This document shows, piece after piece, positions 16,129 through 25,265 of a stretch of 64,000 nucleotides of DNA (position 1 is its first letter; every line of letters begins with the position of its first letter). Source of the DNA: an uncultured Croceitalea sp. (GTDB lineage: Bacteria > Bacteroidota > Bacteroidia > Flavobacteriales > Flavobacteriaceae); assembly GCA_947503285.1 (NCBI GenBank), contig CANNDD010000004.1, positions 484,615 to 548,614 of the forward strand, given 5' to 3'. Both the position numbers and the translations under genes were made by a program. The notes under the pieces were generated by a model. The model did not search any database and was not told the origin of the DNA. It saw nothing but the letters and a program-made list of their open reading frames with translations.

Positions 16129-18666
16129 ATGCGTAAAATGAAGGCATTAAGTATTGCCTTAACGTTATTTTGCATTCTTTTAAACGCCCAAGCACCCAAA
16201 AAACTATCTTCTGCCGAAATTCATCATGAGTTACAAAAACTTAATTTTTTAGGCACCGTCCTATATGTTGCCGCGCATCCTGATGATGAAAATACACGAT
16301 TGATTTCGTACCTGTCTAACGAAGTAAAAGCAAGAACCGTATATCTTTCGCTTACGCGAGGTGATGGTGGGCAAAATTTGATCGGACCTGAATTGAGGGA
16401 GCTTCTTGGGGTTTTAAGAACGCAGGAGTTACTGGCTGCAAGAAGGGTCGACGGAGGGGAACAACGGTTTTCACGCGCCAATGATTTCGGATTCTCCAAA
16501 CATCCAGATGAGACATTGCAAATATGGGAGAAGAAGAACGTTTTAAGTGATGTAATATGGAACATTCGACAATTAAGACCAGATGTTATCATCAACAGAT
16601 TCGATCATAGAAGTCCTGGCACGACACATGGGCACCATACGGCATCGGCAATGCTAAGCCATGAGGCTTTTGACCTAGCCGGTAATCCAAACGCATATCC
16701 CGAGCAACTTGGCGCGGTTCAACCCTGGCAGCCTAAAAGGCTTTTTTTCAACACTTCATGGTGGTTTTATGGCAGTCGCGAAAAGTTTGCGCAAGCAGAC
16801 AAATCGAACCTATTGCAAATGGACACGGGTAAATATTATCCGAAACTCGGTATTTCCAATAATGAAATTGCCTCTCTTGCCAGCAGTCAACACCTCTGCC
16901 AAGGATTTGGAAGGGTTTCCACCAGAGGTTCACAAACAGAGTATATCGAATTGCTTAAAGGGGATTTGCCTAATGACAAATCAAACATCTTTGAAGGTAT
17001 CGATACCACTTGGTCTAGGGTCGAAGGTGGTGGTGCCATCGGTGAAATTCTGACCGGGGTTGAAAAAAACTTTGATTTTAATGATCCAGCGGTACATCTT
17101 CCTCAATTGATGGAAGCATATGCGCTCATTCAACAGTTGGAAAATGAGCATTGGAAAAATTTAAAGGCGGAACACCTTAAGGATATCATTTTGGCTTGCT
17201 CCGGTATTTTTCTAGAAGCCAATGCCTCAAGCGCCTCCACTACCCCAAATGGGAATGTCAAAGTTGATTTTGAGGTTTTGAATCGCAGCTCAAACCAGAT
17301 TACACTCAAATCCATTACTATCAACGATGTTAGTGCTTCATTAAAACCAGATTTGGAACTCAAGGACAATGAAAAACATAATTTGGAGCTTACGTTTTCC
17401 ATACCTTCCGACAAGACCTTCACAAGCCCCTATTGGTTGAATGAAAAGGGTAGTTTGGGCATGTACGAGGTATCGAATAAATCATTGATCGGTAAACCAA
17501 GTACCCCTAACGCCTTTCAGGTTGGATTTGAATTGGAATTCAACAATAGTACCCGTATCCGTTTTACCAAACCGTTGATCTATCGCCACTCAAAACCTGA
17601 TAAAGGTGAATTGCATGAACCCTTTGTAGTTCTCCCAAAAGTTACTTCCAGTTTTGCCGATGATGTTGTCATTTTTGCTGATTCGCAACCCAAACAGATT
17701 GCGTTGGCCATACGTGCCGGTACGGATAGTATTTCGGGTACCGCCAGTTTGAACCATCCTGATAGTTGGGAGGTTAAACCTAAATCGATCAACTTTAATA
17801 TTGCCCAAAAAGGAGCAGTACAAACCGTTTATTTTGAAGTTAGGCCGCCAACCAAGGAAAGTGAGGGATTTATTAGCCCTAAAATTTCGATGTCAGGTAG
17901 AACATATGACAAAAAACTCGTTGAAATCATATATGATCATGTTCCAAAACAGTCAATTTTACTTGATAGTGAGGCGAAGGTCGTTCGTTTGAACATCCAA
18001 AAAAGCGGTGAGAATATAGGTTACATCGTAGGGGCGGGTGATAAAGTACCCGAAAGTCTAAGGCAGATTGGGTATAACGTTTACCCCATAGACATAGCTA
18101 CCATTGAAGAAGGCACTTTAGATAAATATGATGGTATCGTTGTGGGTATTCGGGCATACAATGTATTGGACGATTTAAGATTCAAACAACCCATTTTGCT
18201 CGACTATGTCAAAAATGGGGGTAATTTGATCGTACAATACAATACCGCTGGTCGCTGGCGACAACAATTCAAGAACATCGCCCCGTATCCATTGACCATC
18301 TCAAGGGATAGGGTTACCGACGAAAACGCGAAAGTCGATATCATTGCCAAAAACCACCCCATAGTAAACTCCCCCAATGCTATAACCGAAAAAGACTTTG
18401 AGGGTTGGGTACAAGAACGCGGACTATACTTTCCAAATGAATGGGACGCACAATTCACGCCAATACTATCAATGGGTGATAGTGGGGAACCTGCGAAGAA
18501 AGGTAGCCTTTTGGTGGCCCCATACGGTAAGGGAAATTACATTTATACCGGGTTGAGTTTTTTCAGGGAGCTTCCAGCTGGTGTTTCGGGGGCCTACAAG
18601 CTATTTGCGAATATGCTATCTTTAGGCAAGGATAACGTTGAGAAAGAAGATGAAATCAAAGGATGA
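16129..18666 (+). CDS. secreted PIG-L family deacetylase, multidomain
   Basis: Exported protein of 845 residues with a signal peptide at about 1-21 (ALSIALTLFCILLNAQA). A PIG-L/LmbE deacetylase domain (about 35-290) has the metal site AAHPDDENTRL and the histidine pair in THGHHTASAM. Beta-sandwich regions follow (about 350-600), then a C-terminal region from about 620 resembling class I glutamine-amidotransferase-like/trehalose-utilisation folds (GIRAYNVLDDLRFKQPIL, VAPYGKGNYIYTG). It likely deacetylates N-acetylated sugars in the periplasm. A 39-codon membrane gene and a symporter follow at once, suggesting hydrolysis coupled to uptake. Confidence 0.85.
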   Translation: MRKMKALSIALTLFCILLNAQAPKKLSSAEIHHELQKLNFLGTVLYVAAHPDDENTRLISYLSNEVKARTVYLSLTRGDGGQNLIGPELRELLGVLRTQELLAARRVDGGEQRFSRANDFGFSKHPDETLQIWEKKNVLSDVIWNIRQLRPDVIINRFDHRSPGTTHGHHTASAMLSHEAFDLAGNPNAYPEQLGAVQPWQPKRLFFNTSWWFYGSREKFAQADKSNLLQMDTGKYYPKLGISNNEIASLASSQHLCQGFGRVSTRGSQTEYIELLKGDLPNDKSNIFEGIDTTWSRVEGGGAIGEILTGVEKNFDFNDPAVHLPQLMEAYALIQQLENEHWKNLKAEHLKDIILACSGIFLEANASSASTTPNGNVKVDFEVLNRSSNQITLKSITINDVSASLKPDLELKDNEKHNLELTFSIPSDKTFTSPYWLNEKGSLGMYEVSNKSLIGKPSTPNAFQVGFELEFNNSTRIRFTKPLIYRHSKPDKGELHEPFVVLPKVTSSFADDVVIFADSQPKQIALAIRAGTDSISGTASLNHPDSWEVKPKSINFNIAQKGAVQTVYFEVRPPTKESEGFISPKISMSGRTYDKKLVEIIYDHVPKQSILLDSEAKVVRLNIQKSGENIGYIVGAGDKVPESLRQIGYNVYPIDIATIEEGTLDKYDGIVVGIRAYNVLDDLRFKQPILLDYVKNGGNLIVQYNTAGRWRQQFKNIAPYPLTISRDRVTDENAKVDIIAKNHPIVNSPNAITEKDFEGWVQERGLYFPNEWDAQFTPILSMGDSGEPAKKGSLLVAPYGKGNYIYTGLSFFRELPAGVSGAYKLFANMLSLGKDNVEKEDEIKG

Positions 18667-18769
18667 TACATTGAATAAATTCGTTTGGAAAAAAGAGTAT
18701 ACCATTGTTCTGGTATTGAATACCTTCTATATTCTTCTTTTTCTTTACATCATGAAGGCTAACATCTAG
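18650..18769 (+). CDS. 39-residue single-span membrane protein
   Basis: A short gene missed by length cut-offs. The ATG at 18650 overlaps the PIG-L gene by 17 bp and the TAG ends three bases before the symporter ATG. The peptide starts MKSKDDTLNKFVWKKEY, followed by a hydrophobic stretch TIVLVLNTFYILLFLYIM and a short KANI tail. A Lys-rich start before one helix predicts a cytosolic N-terminus. Exact packing between two functionally linked genes supports it being real. It may be a small subunit or stabiliser of the symporter; no family is recognised. Confidence 0.65.
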   Translation: MKSKDDTLNKFVWKKEYTIVLVLNTFYILLFLYIMKANI

Positions 18770-18772
18770 TAA

Positions 18773-20479
18773 ATGGCTGTAATCGACTGGATTATTTTAA
18801 GTGGTACATTATTGTTCATTGTTGGCTTCGGTGTCTGGAAAACAAAGGATAACAGAAATGTCGACGACTACGTAAAAGGCGGTAATAACGCGAAATGGTG
18901 GACTATTGGGCTCTCCGTTATGGCTACACAAGCCAGTGCGATTACCTTTTTATCCACACCTGGGCAAGCATTCCATGATGGTATGGGCTTTGTTCAATTC
19001 TATTTCGGCCTACCGCTGGCAATGATCGTCATTTGTATCGTATTCATACCCATTTATCATAAACTCAAGGTGTTCACAGCGTATGAAATGCTTGAAAAAA
19101 GGTTTGACTTAAAAACAAGGACCTTGGCAGCGGTCATATTTTTAGTGCAACGTGGACTCGCGGCGGGTATTACCATATTCGCCCCCTCTATAATTCTCTC
19201 CGCAGTATTGGGTTGGGATTTAAGGACCCTGAATATCATCATTGGTTCGCTGGTCATTATCTATACCGTCTCTGGTGGTACAAAGGCCGTTAGCGTTACC
19301 CAAAAGCAGCAGATGTTCGTTATTCTTTTCGGAATGTTCTTTACATTCTTTTTTATTTTAGGAAGCCTCCCTAATGATATTTCATTCTCCGAGACCTTAA
19401 AAATAGCAGGTGCCAACGGAAAACTAAATATTCTTGATTTTGAATTTGATTGGAATAATCGCTATAATTTTTGGAGCGGTACTCTAGGTGCCTTTTTTCT
19501 GTTTATGTCTTATTTTGGGGCAGACCAAAGCCAAGTGCAACGGTATTTGTCGGGTAAGTCCATCCGTGAAAGTCAACTCGGATTGATATTCAATGCATTG
19601 TTGAAAGTGCCACTTCAATTTTTCATTCTCTTGGTTGGCGTCATGGTTTTTGTCTTTTACCAGTACAACCCCTCACCATTGAATTTCAACCCCGCAGCGA
19701 CGGAAGCCATTTTGGCCTCTGGACTCGCCGATGACTATACCGCCCTAAAAGAGGATCATCAGAAATTGGAGTTGGAAAAACGGATGGCCCAAAACGACTA
19801 CGCAAAGGCATTGAAATTAAAGGATTTTGACGCTATCGAACAGGCCAAACTGAATGTGGTCGCGGTGAATAACGAAGAGCGAATGAATCGAGATGCGGCC
19901 AAGACCCTTATCAGTGAGGCAGATGAAATCGTTGAGACCAATGATAAAGACTATGTTTTCATACACTTCATACTCAATAACCTGCCAAAAGGTTTGATAG
20001 GGCTGCTGCTAGCCGTGATATTATCGGCGGCTATGTCATCTACGGCATCAGAACTTAATGCCCTTGGTACCATAAGTGCTTTAGATCTTTACAAACGCAA
20101 CAAACAAGGGGAATTTACCCAGAAACATTATGTCACGGCCACTAAATGGTTTACACTGATTTGGGGGGTGATAGCCATAATTATAGCATGCGTTGCCAAT
20201 CTATTTGACAATTTAATACAGTTGGTAAATATTATCGGGTCAATTTTCTACGGTAATGTCTTGGGGATATTCCTTATTGCGTTCTTTTTAAAGTTCGTCA
20301 AGGGAAATGCCGTTTTTATCGCAGCTTTGGTTACCCAGGCCATTGTGATCTTAGGATGGCATCAAGACTGGATGTCATATTTATGGCTGAATGCTTTTGG
20401 ATGCGCATTGGTTGTCGTACTTGCCCTTTTGTTGGAAGTCTTGGATAGGACATTGAAGAACCCACCTCTCAAAACATAA
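18773..20479 (+). CDS. sodium:solute symporter family protein
   Basis: SSS-family Na+-coupled transporter of 568 residues. Hydrophobic helices begin IDWIILSGTLLFIVGFGVW, and family segments include SVMATQASAITFLSTPGQAF and LSAAMSSTASELNALGT, the latter contributing Na+ ligands. A hydrophilic, Ala/Glu/Lys-rich insertion at about residues 314-395 (TALKEDHQKLELEKRMAQND and onward) is predicted to be helical and separates two membrane segments. Context (secreted PIG-L deacetylase upstream) suggests uptake of a deacetylated sugar or related product, but the substrate is not shown. Confidence 0.87.
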   Translation: MAVIDWIILSGTLLFIVGFGVWKTKDNRNVDDYVKGGNNAKWWTIGLSVMATQASAITFLSTPGQAFHDGMGFVQFYFGLPLAMIVICIVFIPIYHKLKVFTAYEMLEKRFDLKTRTLAAVIFLVQRGLAAGITIFAPSIILSAVLGWDLRTLNIIIGSLVIIYTVSGGTKAVSVTQKQQMFVILFGMFFTFFFILGSLPNDISFSETLKIAGANGKLNILDFEFDWNNRYNFWSGTLGAFFLFMSYFGADQSQVQRYLSGKSIRESQLGLIFNALLKVPLQFFILLVGVMVFVFYQYNPSPLNFNPAATEAILASGLADDYTALKEDHQKLELEKRMAQNDYAKALKLKDFDAIEQAKLNVVAVNNEERMNRDAAKTLISEADEIVETNDKDYVFIHFILNNLPKGLIGLLLAVILSAAMSSTASELNALGTISALDLYKRNKQGEFTQKHYVTATKWFTLIWGVIAIIIACVANLFDNLIQLVNIIGSIFYGNVLGIFLIAFFLKFVKGNAVFIAALVTQAIVILGWHQDWMSYLWLNAFGCALVVVLALLLEVLDRTLKNPPLKT

Positions 20480-20481
20480 AA

Positions 20482-20505
20482 AACCCCGACACTTTGGTCA
20501 GGGTT
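20482..20505. terminator. stem-loop terminator between convergent genes
   Basis: AACCCCGAC (20482-20490) pairs with GTCAGGGTT (20497-20505) over a 6-nt loop, with one G-U/mismatch. On the minus strand it is followed by a T-rich run (complement of 20471-20481), so it mainly serves the DUF2911 gene; it may also slow transcription from the symporter. Confidence 0.65.
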
Positions 20506-20528
20506 CAATCAACGTTATTCGGTGTAAC

Positions 20529-21374
20529 CTACAAGGCCCCCCACTCTTTTAGGGAATCTTTGTTCATTTTCACGTAGTCTTGGTTACCGGCCTCCTCAGC
20601 ACCGGCCAAAGATTTTTTTGCGGTTTCGATAGCGCCTTTTTTATCACCGGCTTTTGCCAAAATCAATGATTGTTGCCTTAATTGCCAGAATCTTGGGTTT
20701 TCCGTCATTGCCATGGCCTTGTCCATCCATTCTTTGGCTTTGGTGATGTCTTTCCCCTCAGTGGCGTAATACACTGCAGATGCGTAATAATCACCTGCGC
20801 TTGGGCCGGCCATTACACGTTCGATGTTCGCAACGACCTCAGTATCGGTACCTACGGTAAAGGGAACGGCGACATAGGTATTCTCCCATATGATACCCAA
20901 ATTAGCACCTTTATTGGTAACATCATCAATCGTCATCGTAAAGGTCTCTACGGGCATTTCCATGGGCATTGTAGCTACTTTGGTATGGGCAACGACCTTG
21001 CTTTCGTCCCAATCCCTCGGAACACCACCACCTTGTGTATCCGTATAAAAGAAAATTTCCCATTCTTTTTCTCCCGGTTTTGTGAATATGGAATAGGTTC
21101 CAGCTTTGACGGGCTTTTCGGCAATGGTAACATCCTTGTCGAAGGTTATCTTGGTGTAGGCATTTGCCCCAGTTCTCCATAGAGCCCCGAATGGAACCAA
21201 ATCCCCGTAAATCGTTCTACCTCGCATAGAAGGTCTAGAATAATCAACGGTTACCTCGGTCAAACCGACCGTCTGCCAAATTTTCGCGGCAGGACTCGGT
21301 TGCGGGGTCTCGATTTGCCCCATAGCTACAAAAGAAACCATCGCAGCCATCGTAAATACTAGTAATTTTTTCAT
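20529..21374 (-). CDS. DUF2911 domain-containing exported protein
   Basis: Exported protein of 281 residues with signal peptide MKKLLVFTMAAMVSFVAMG. The DUF2911 domain covers about 20-170 and includes the family's SPAAKIWQTVGLTEVTVDYS opening and RPSMRGRTIYGDLVPFG. The C-terminal about 100 residues form TPR-like helices (AKEWMDKAMAMTENPRFW). Function is unknown; the family is common and often abundant in Bacteroidota. It has its own promoter (CAAA at 21432, CAAAACTA at 21407 on the plus strand) and a terminator at its 3' end. Confidence 0.85.
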   Translation of the reverse strand: MKKLLVFTMAAMVSFVAMGQIETPQPSPAAKIWQTVGLTEVTVDYSRPSMRGRTIYGDLVPFGALWRTGANAYTKITFDKDVTIAEKPVKAGTYSIFTKPGEKEWEIFFYTDTQGGGVPRDWDESKVVAHTKVATMPMEMPVETFTMTIDDVTNKGANLGIIWENTYVAVPFTVGTDTEVVANIERVMAGPSAGDYYASAVYYATEGKDITKAKEWMDKAMAMTENPRFWQLRQQSLILAKAGDKKGAIETAKKSLAGAEEAGNQDYVKMNKDSLKEWGAL

Positions 21375-21406
21375 TATTATAGTGTTTTAATTAGTGATAT
21401 GCGCGA

Positions 21407-21435
21407 CAAAACTAATTATAAAGCTACAGGTCAAA
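21407..21435 (-). promoter_or_regulatory. promoter of the DUF2911 gene
   Basis: On the minus strand TTTG (21435-21432) is followed after 17 bp by TAGTTTTG (21414-21407). This matches the Bacteroidota -33 TTTG / -7 TAnnTTTG arrangement and lies 33 bp upstream of the ATG. Confidence 0.6.
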
Positions 21436-21459
21436 TGTTAACGAATACTTAAAGAATAT

Positions 21460-22605
21460 TCAGTCTTTATAAAATGGGGCAGAGATCGCACCGTCTACTA
21501 AAAAAAAGGTCAGATAATATAACGATTGTCCCAATGTAGAAATATCAATCGGGTCTGTTGTGATTCGTTCAAGGGGTTCATATGAAATCAGTCTGCCAGA
21601 ACTATCGAAGATACCCATGGCGACAATATCTTCGGTTATATTTAAGTTGTAGTTGAGTTGATCTGAGCCAAAGGTTTTAAAAACTATGAATCCTTCAGGA
21701 TCCACTTCCGTATCAATAGGGTCTACACCCCCACCTTCCCCTTCTTGCGATTCGTTCAGCAAAAGCGAGAACAGCCTTGAGGCGGTATTCACCAGGGGCG
21801 GATTTATGAATTCTTCAGAACTGACATAAAAATGGTCAGGTGTAATTAGGGCTAGAGCTTCTACTTGTGCAAAACCAATATCAAGATTCGTTTTTTCTTT
21901 TTCCCCTCCAAAAATGGCATCCGGATTGACATCGGCTATAGTTGCAAAAAATGGAACCAAAAATTCAGAATACCCCACGAGAAACAATTGACTACTGGCA
22001 CTATCGAATACGGCGGCGGTCACAAATCCATCCACTTGGTAAGTATCCATACGTTCGGCTAAAAATGCACCAGGGATTTTTGGTATGCGATAGGCAACCG
22101 TTCCTTTCTGCTGCCATTGTTTGGTAAGTACGATCAAGTCATCTTGAAGGGAAAAAAGGGATTCCGCATCAAAATCACTATCCTCTGTAGTCTCAAAATC
22201 GATTTGATCCTCATACATGAAGTTGATCTCTTCGGCTACGACCACATCGGAAAGCCCATAATCCGTTTTAGAGATCTTGAGAATTCGAAGGTCTCGCCTA
22301 TCACCACGATTATTACCAAAATCGCCGATGTAGATAAAGTCATCATCTTGGGTAAGGTCTTCCCAATCAATATTTTGAACATTTGCTATAGTCACCGTTC
22401 TTACGATGGCCAGGGACGTAGTGTCTATTTCATACAACTGAGGAAGATTACCGGAATCATTGTGTGTTATCAATCGGCCATTGTAAAAAAGCAGTCCGGA
22501 AGTTTCCTTGACCAAAGCTGGAAGTTCACCGATTTGGGTGGTAACCGTTTGCGACCATAAGACGGTCGTAAAAAACATGCCTAGAAAAAAAAGTAACGCT
22601 TTCAC
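21460..22605 (-). CDS. T9SS-exported protein, propeller-like
   Basis: Exported protein of 381 residues with signal peptide MKALLFFLGMFFTTVLWSQ. The body repeats beta-propeller-like strands, for instance GRLITHNDSGNLPQLYEI, DDDFIYIGDFGNNRGDRR and SSQLFLVGYSEF. After a Gly/Glu linker near 292-300, the last about 80 residues (FIVFKTFGSDQLNYNLNITE, MGIFDSSGRLIS) look like a type IX secretion C-terminal domain, so it is probably surface-attached or released. No catalytic motif is recognised. The divergent photolyase operon starts 160 bp upstream. Confidence 0.75.
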   Translation of the reverse strand: MKALLFFLGMFFTTVLWSQTVTTQIGELPALVKETSGLLFYNGRLITHNDSGNLPQLYEIDTTSLAIVRTVTIANVQNIDWEDLTQDDDFIYIGDFGNNRGDRRDLRILKISKTDYGLSDVVVAEEINFMYEDQIDFETTEDSDFDAESLFSLQDDLIVLTKQWQQKGTVAYRIPKIPGAFLAERMDTYQVDGFVTAAVFDSASSQLFLVGYSEFLVPFFATIADVNPDAIFGGEKEKTNLDIGFAQVEALALITPDHFYVSSEEFINPPLVNTASRLFSLLLNESQEGEGGGVDPIDTEVDPEGFIVFKTFGSDQLNYNLNITEDIVAMGIFDSSGRLISYEPLERITTDPIDISTLGQSLYYLTFFLVDGAISAPFYKD

Positions 22606-22743
22606 ACTGCCAGTAAATTATGAAATTAATAAAGAATAAGACGGTTGGGCAACTATTTGGGCAAACAAAAGAAAAATTCGATATACCGCTATCTATTAAT
22701 TTTTGTTTAACTTTTAATATTTTTTATTCAACAATATTGATTT

Positions 22744-22751
22744 TATCTTTG
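22744..22751 (+). promoter_or_regulatory. -7 box of the photolyase operon
   Basis: TATCTTTG matches TAnnTTTG and lies 13 bp before the first ATG of the operon. The region upstream is very A/T-rich and no TTTG was found at the normal distance, so a regulator may be needed. Confidence 0.45.
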
Positions 22752-22764
22752 AAAAAACCGTTTC

Positions 22765-23262
22765 ATGAAATTATACCAGCTGAGGGCCAAGCAAGCATTC
22801 CCCATGACGAAAGAGAAAGCATGGGAATTTTTATCAGACCCCAAAAACCTTAAGGTGATCACACCGGAACATATGGGGTTTCACATACTTTCAGGGGCCG
22901 ACAGGTCAATGTATCAAGGGCAACTCATACAATATCGGGTAAGTCCGTTTCCTGGTTTCAAAACCAAATGGGTTTCTGAAATAACACATGTAAAAGAAGG
23001 CGAATATTTCGTTGATGTACAGCTCTTCGGCCCTTATGCACTTTGGCACCACAAACATTTCATCAACGAAATCGATGGGGGTATTGAAATGGAGGATATT
23101 ATCGACTACAAGATTCCTTTGGGTATTTTGGGTCAAATTGCCCATCCCCTTTTAGTTAAAAAACAATTACTGCAGATTTTTGCTTTTCGTGAGGCGAAGT
23201 TGAATAGTATGTTTGGTACACTCCAGGGCTATACAAACAGTTTAAAAATTAAATCAATTTAA
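22765..23262 (+). CDS. SRPBCC family ligand-binding protein
   Basis: Cytosolic protein of 165 residues of the START/SRPBCC helix-grip group. It begins LYQLRAKQAFPMTKEKAWEFLSDPKNL, and the end holds the long C-terminal helix region (KKQLLQIFAFREAKLNSMFG). This group binds hydrophobic ligands. It is the first gene of a four-gene run, six bases before the dehydrogenase-like gene and followed by two photolyase-family genes. The ligand is unknown; a role near light damage repair is inferred from position only. Confidence 0.82.
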   Translation: MKLYQLRAKQAFPMTKEKAWEFLSDPKNLKVITPEHMGFHILSGADRSMYQGQLIQYRVSPFPGFKTKWVSEITHVKEGEYFVDVQLFGPYALWHHKHFINEIDGGIEMEDIIDYKIPLGILGQIAHPLLVKKQLLQIFAFREAKLNSMFGTLQGYTNSLKIKSI

Positions 23263-23267
23263 TACCA

Positions 23268-23960
23268 ATGAAAAACATAGTACTTATTGGAGGTTCTCAT
23301 GGAATAGGTTTTGAAATGGCAAAAATATTATGTGCCGATCATACCGTTTATGTAGCGTCTAGAACAAAAAATGATGACTTTCAGGGGTTGGATGTGGATT
23401 ATATTCCATTCGATGCGACCACGGATACCTTAGATACCTCAAGATTACCGGATGAAATTCATGGTTTTGCCTATTTACCGGGTAGTATCAATTTAAAACC
23501 GTTGAAAATGCTGTCTTTAGACACCTTTAGGGAAGAAATGGAATTGAATTTCTTTTCAATGGTCAATGCAGTCAAAACCATTATGCCAAAGATGGCCGAA
23601 GGTGCGAGTATGGTATTTTTCAGCACCGTGGCGGTTTCTACCGGTATGCCCTTTCACACGAGTGTGGCTGCTGCAAAAGGCGCCATTGAAGGTTTCGCAA
23701 AATCATTGGCAGCAGAGTCGGCGCCAAAAGTTCGGATTAATTGTGTCGCTCCATCCCTTGTCGATACCCCTCTGGCAGGTCGCTTATTGAACAATGATAA
23801 AAAACGTGAAATGATGGCCGAAAGACACCCATTAAAAAGAGTTGGCACCGCAGCGGATATTGCTAACCTTGCCGTGTTCCTGCTCAGCGATAAAAGCACT
23901 TGGGTAACAGGGCAGGTTTTGGGTGTTGATGGTGGAATGTCAACCTTGAACGTTTCATAA
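23268..23960 (+). CDS. short-chain dehydrogenase-like protein lacking the catalytic Tyr
   Basis: Rossmann-fold SDR protein of 230 residues. The cofactor motif IGGSHGIGFEMA is intact near residues 7-18. The usual YxxxK reads VAAAK (Val133, Lys137) and the Ser position falls in FFSTVAVSTG, so the catalytic Tyr is missing. The C-terminal segment VTGQVLGVDGGMS is typical. It may still bind NAD(P), act by altered chemistry or serve as a scaffold. It sits between the SRPBCC gene and the photolyase gene, directly adjoining the latter (stop at 23960, ATG at 23961). Confidence 0.85.
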   Translation: MKNIVLIGGSHGIGFEMAKILCADHTVYVASRTKNDDFQGLDVDYIPFDATTDTLDTSRLPDEIHGFAYLPGSINLKPLKMLSLDTFREEMELNFFSMVNAVKTIMPKMAEGASMVFFSTVAVSTGMPFHTSVAAAKGAIEGFAKSLAAESAPKVRINCVAPSLVDTPLAGRLLNNDKKREMMAERHPLKRVGTAADIANLAVFLLSDKSTWVTGQVLGVDGGMSTLNVS

Positions 23961-25265
23961 ATGAAGAACAACATCACTATTTTTTGGTTCCGTCGTGACC
24001 TTCGCCTTGAAGACAATGTAGGACTATACCAAGCCCTGAAAGGGGAATATCCCGTATATCCCTTATTCATTTTCGATCCAGGGATTTTGCACAAGCTGCC
24101 CAAAAATGATGCTAGGGTCACCTTTATTTTTGAAAAACTTCAAAAAATTCGCGATACACTTCAAGATAAAGTCGACAGCTCTTTGGCGCTATTTCATGAT
24201 ACGCCTAGAAAGGTATTTGCTAAGTTGTTGGAAGAATATGAGGTTCAAAATGTGTTTACCAATCATGACTATGAACCTTATGCAAAGGAACGTGACACGG
24301 AAATAGAAAACTTTTTGGCGGAAAAAGGTGTTGGTTTCAAAACGTTTAAAGACCAGGTCATTTTTGAAAAAAGTGACGTTGTCAAAGATGACGGAGACCC
24401 CTACGTTGTATATACCCCCTATAAAAATAAATGGAAGGAACACTTTAACCCTTCAACGGATTTGGTGCACTACGAACCAAAACTTGAGAACTGCGTAAAA
24501 CACCAACGCCTGCCCAACCTTACCCTAGGCGATATGGATTTTGAGACCTCATCGATAAAGGTACCCGATTATACCATTACCAAAGATTTGGTGGAGAACT
24601 ATGAGGCTACCCGAAATTATCCTGCAAAAGAGAAGGGTACCTCTCGATTGGGGCCGCACCTGAGATTTGGAACGGTCTCTGTAAGGCAAATGGTCAGAAA
24701 GGCAATTAAAGCTGATAATGAGGTGTTTTGGAGCGAATTGATCTGGCGCGAATTCTTCATGCAGATCTTATGGCACTTTCCCCATACCGTTGACAAGGCT
24801 TTCCGTTCAAAATATGACCGTATTGAATGGCGAAATGATGAAGGGGAATTTGAAAAATGGAAAAATGGGCAAACAGGGTATGCCCTGGTGGATGCGGGCA
24901 TGCGTGAACTGAATGAGACGGGGTACATGCATAATCGCGTGCGTATGTTGGTAGCCAGTTTTTTGTGCAAACATCTTCTTATTGATTGGCGGTGGGGCGA
25001 AGCATATTTTGCCGAAAAACTTTTGGATTTCGAATTGGCAAGCAATGTGGGTAACTGGCAATGGGCTGCCGGCAGTGGCGTAGATGCTGCTCCCTATTTC
25101 AGAATCTTTAACCCTATGACCCAAGTCGATAAGTTTGACAAACAAAAAGCGTATATCAATAAATGGGTGCCAGAACTGCAAGAACTTACATATCCTGAGA
25201 AAATGGTAGACCATAAAATGGCCCGTGAACGTTGTTTGAAAGTATATAAAGAAGCTGTGGCATAA
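23961..25265 (+). CDS. phrB: deoxyribodipyrimidine photolyase (CPD class I)
   Basis: FAD-dependent, light-driven repair enzyme of 434 residues for UV-induced cyclobutane pyrimidine dimers. An N-terminal antenna domain ([12 protein letters not shown]) precedes the FAD-binding helical domain. Signatures are [51 protein letters not shown] and the flavin-pocket segment [21 protein letters not shown] (near 365-385). The Trp, Asp and Asn residues expected of an active photolyase are present. It overlaps the next gene by one base (TAATG). Confidence 0.93.
   Translation: MKNNITIFWFRRDLRLEDNVGLYQALKGEYPVYPLFIFDPGILHKLPKNDARVTFIFEKLQKIRDTLQDKVDSSLALFHDTPRKVFAKLLEEYEVQNVFTNHDYEPYAKERDTEIENFLAEKGVGFKTFKDQVIFEKSDVVKDDGDPYVVYTPYKNKWKEHFNPSTDLVHYEPKLENCVKHQRLPNLTLGDMDFETSSIKVPDYTITKDLVENYEATRNYPAKEKGTSRLGPHLRFGTVSVRQMVRKAIKADNEVFWSELIWREFFMQILWHFPHTVDKAFRSKYDRIEWRNDEGEFEKWKNGQTGYALVDAGMRELNETGYMHNRVRMLVASFLCKHLLIDWRWGEAYFAEKLLDFELASNVGNWQWAAGSGVDAAPYFRIFNPMTQVDKFDKQKAYINKWVPELQELTYPEKMVDHKMARERCLKVYKEAVA

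Noticed and set aside
22620..22853. 77-codon frame overlapping the SRPBCC start
   Set aside because: Different frame from the clear SRPBCC gene and crosses the promoter box at 22744; its residues match no family.
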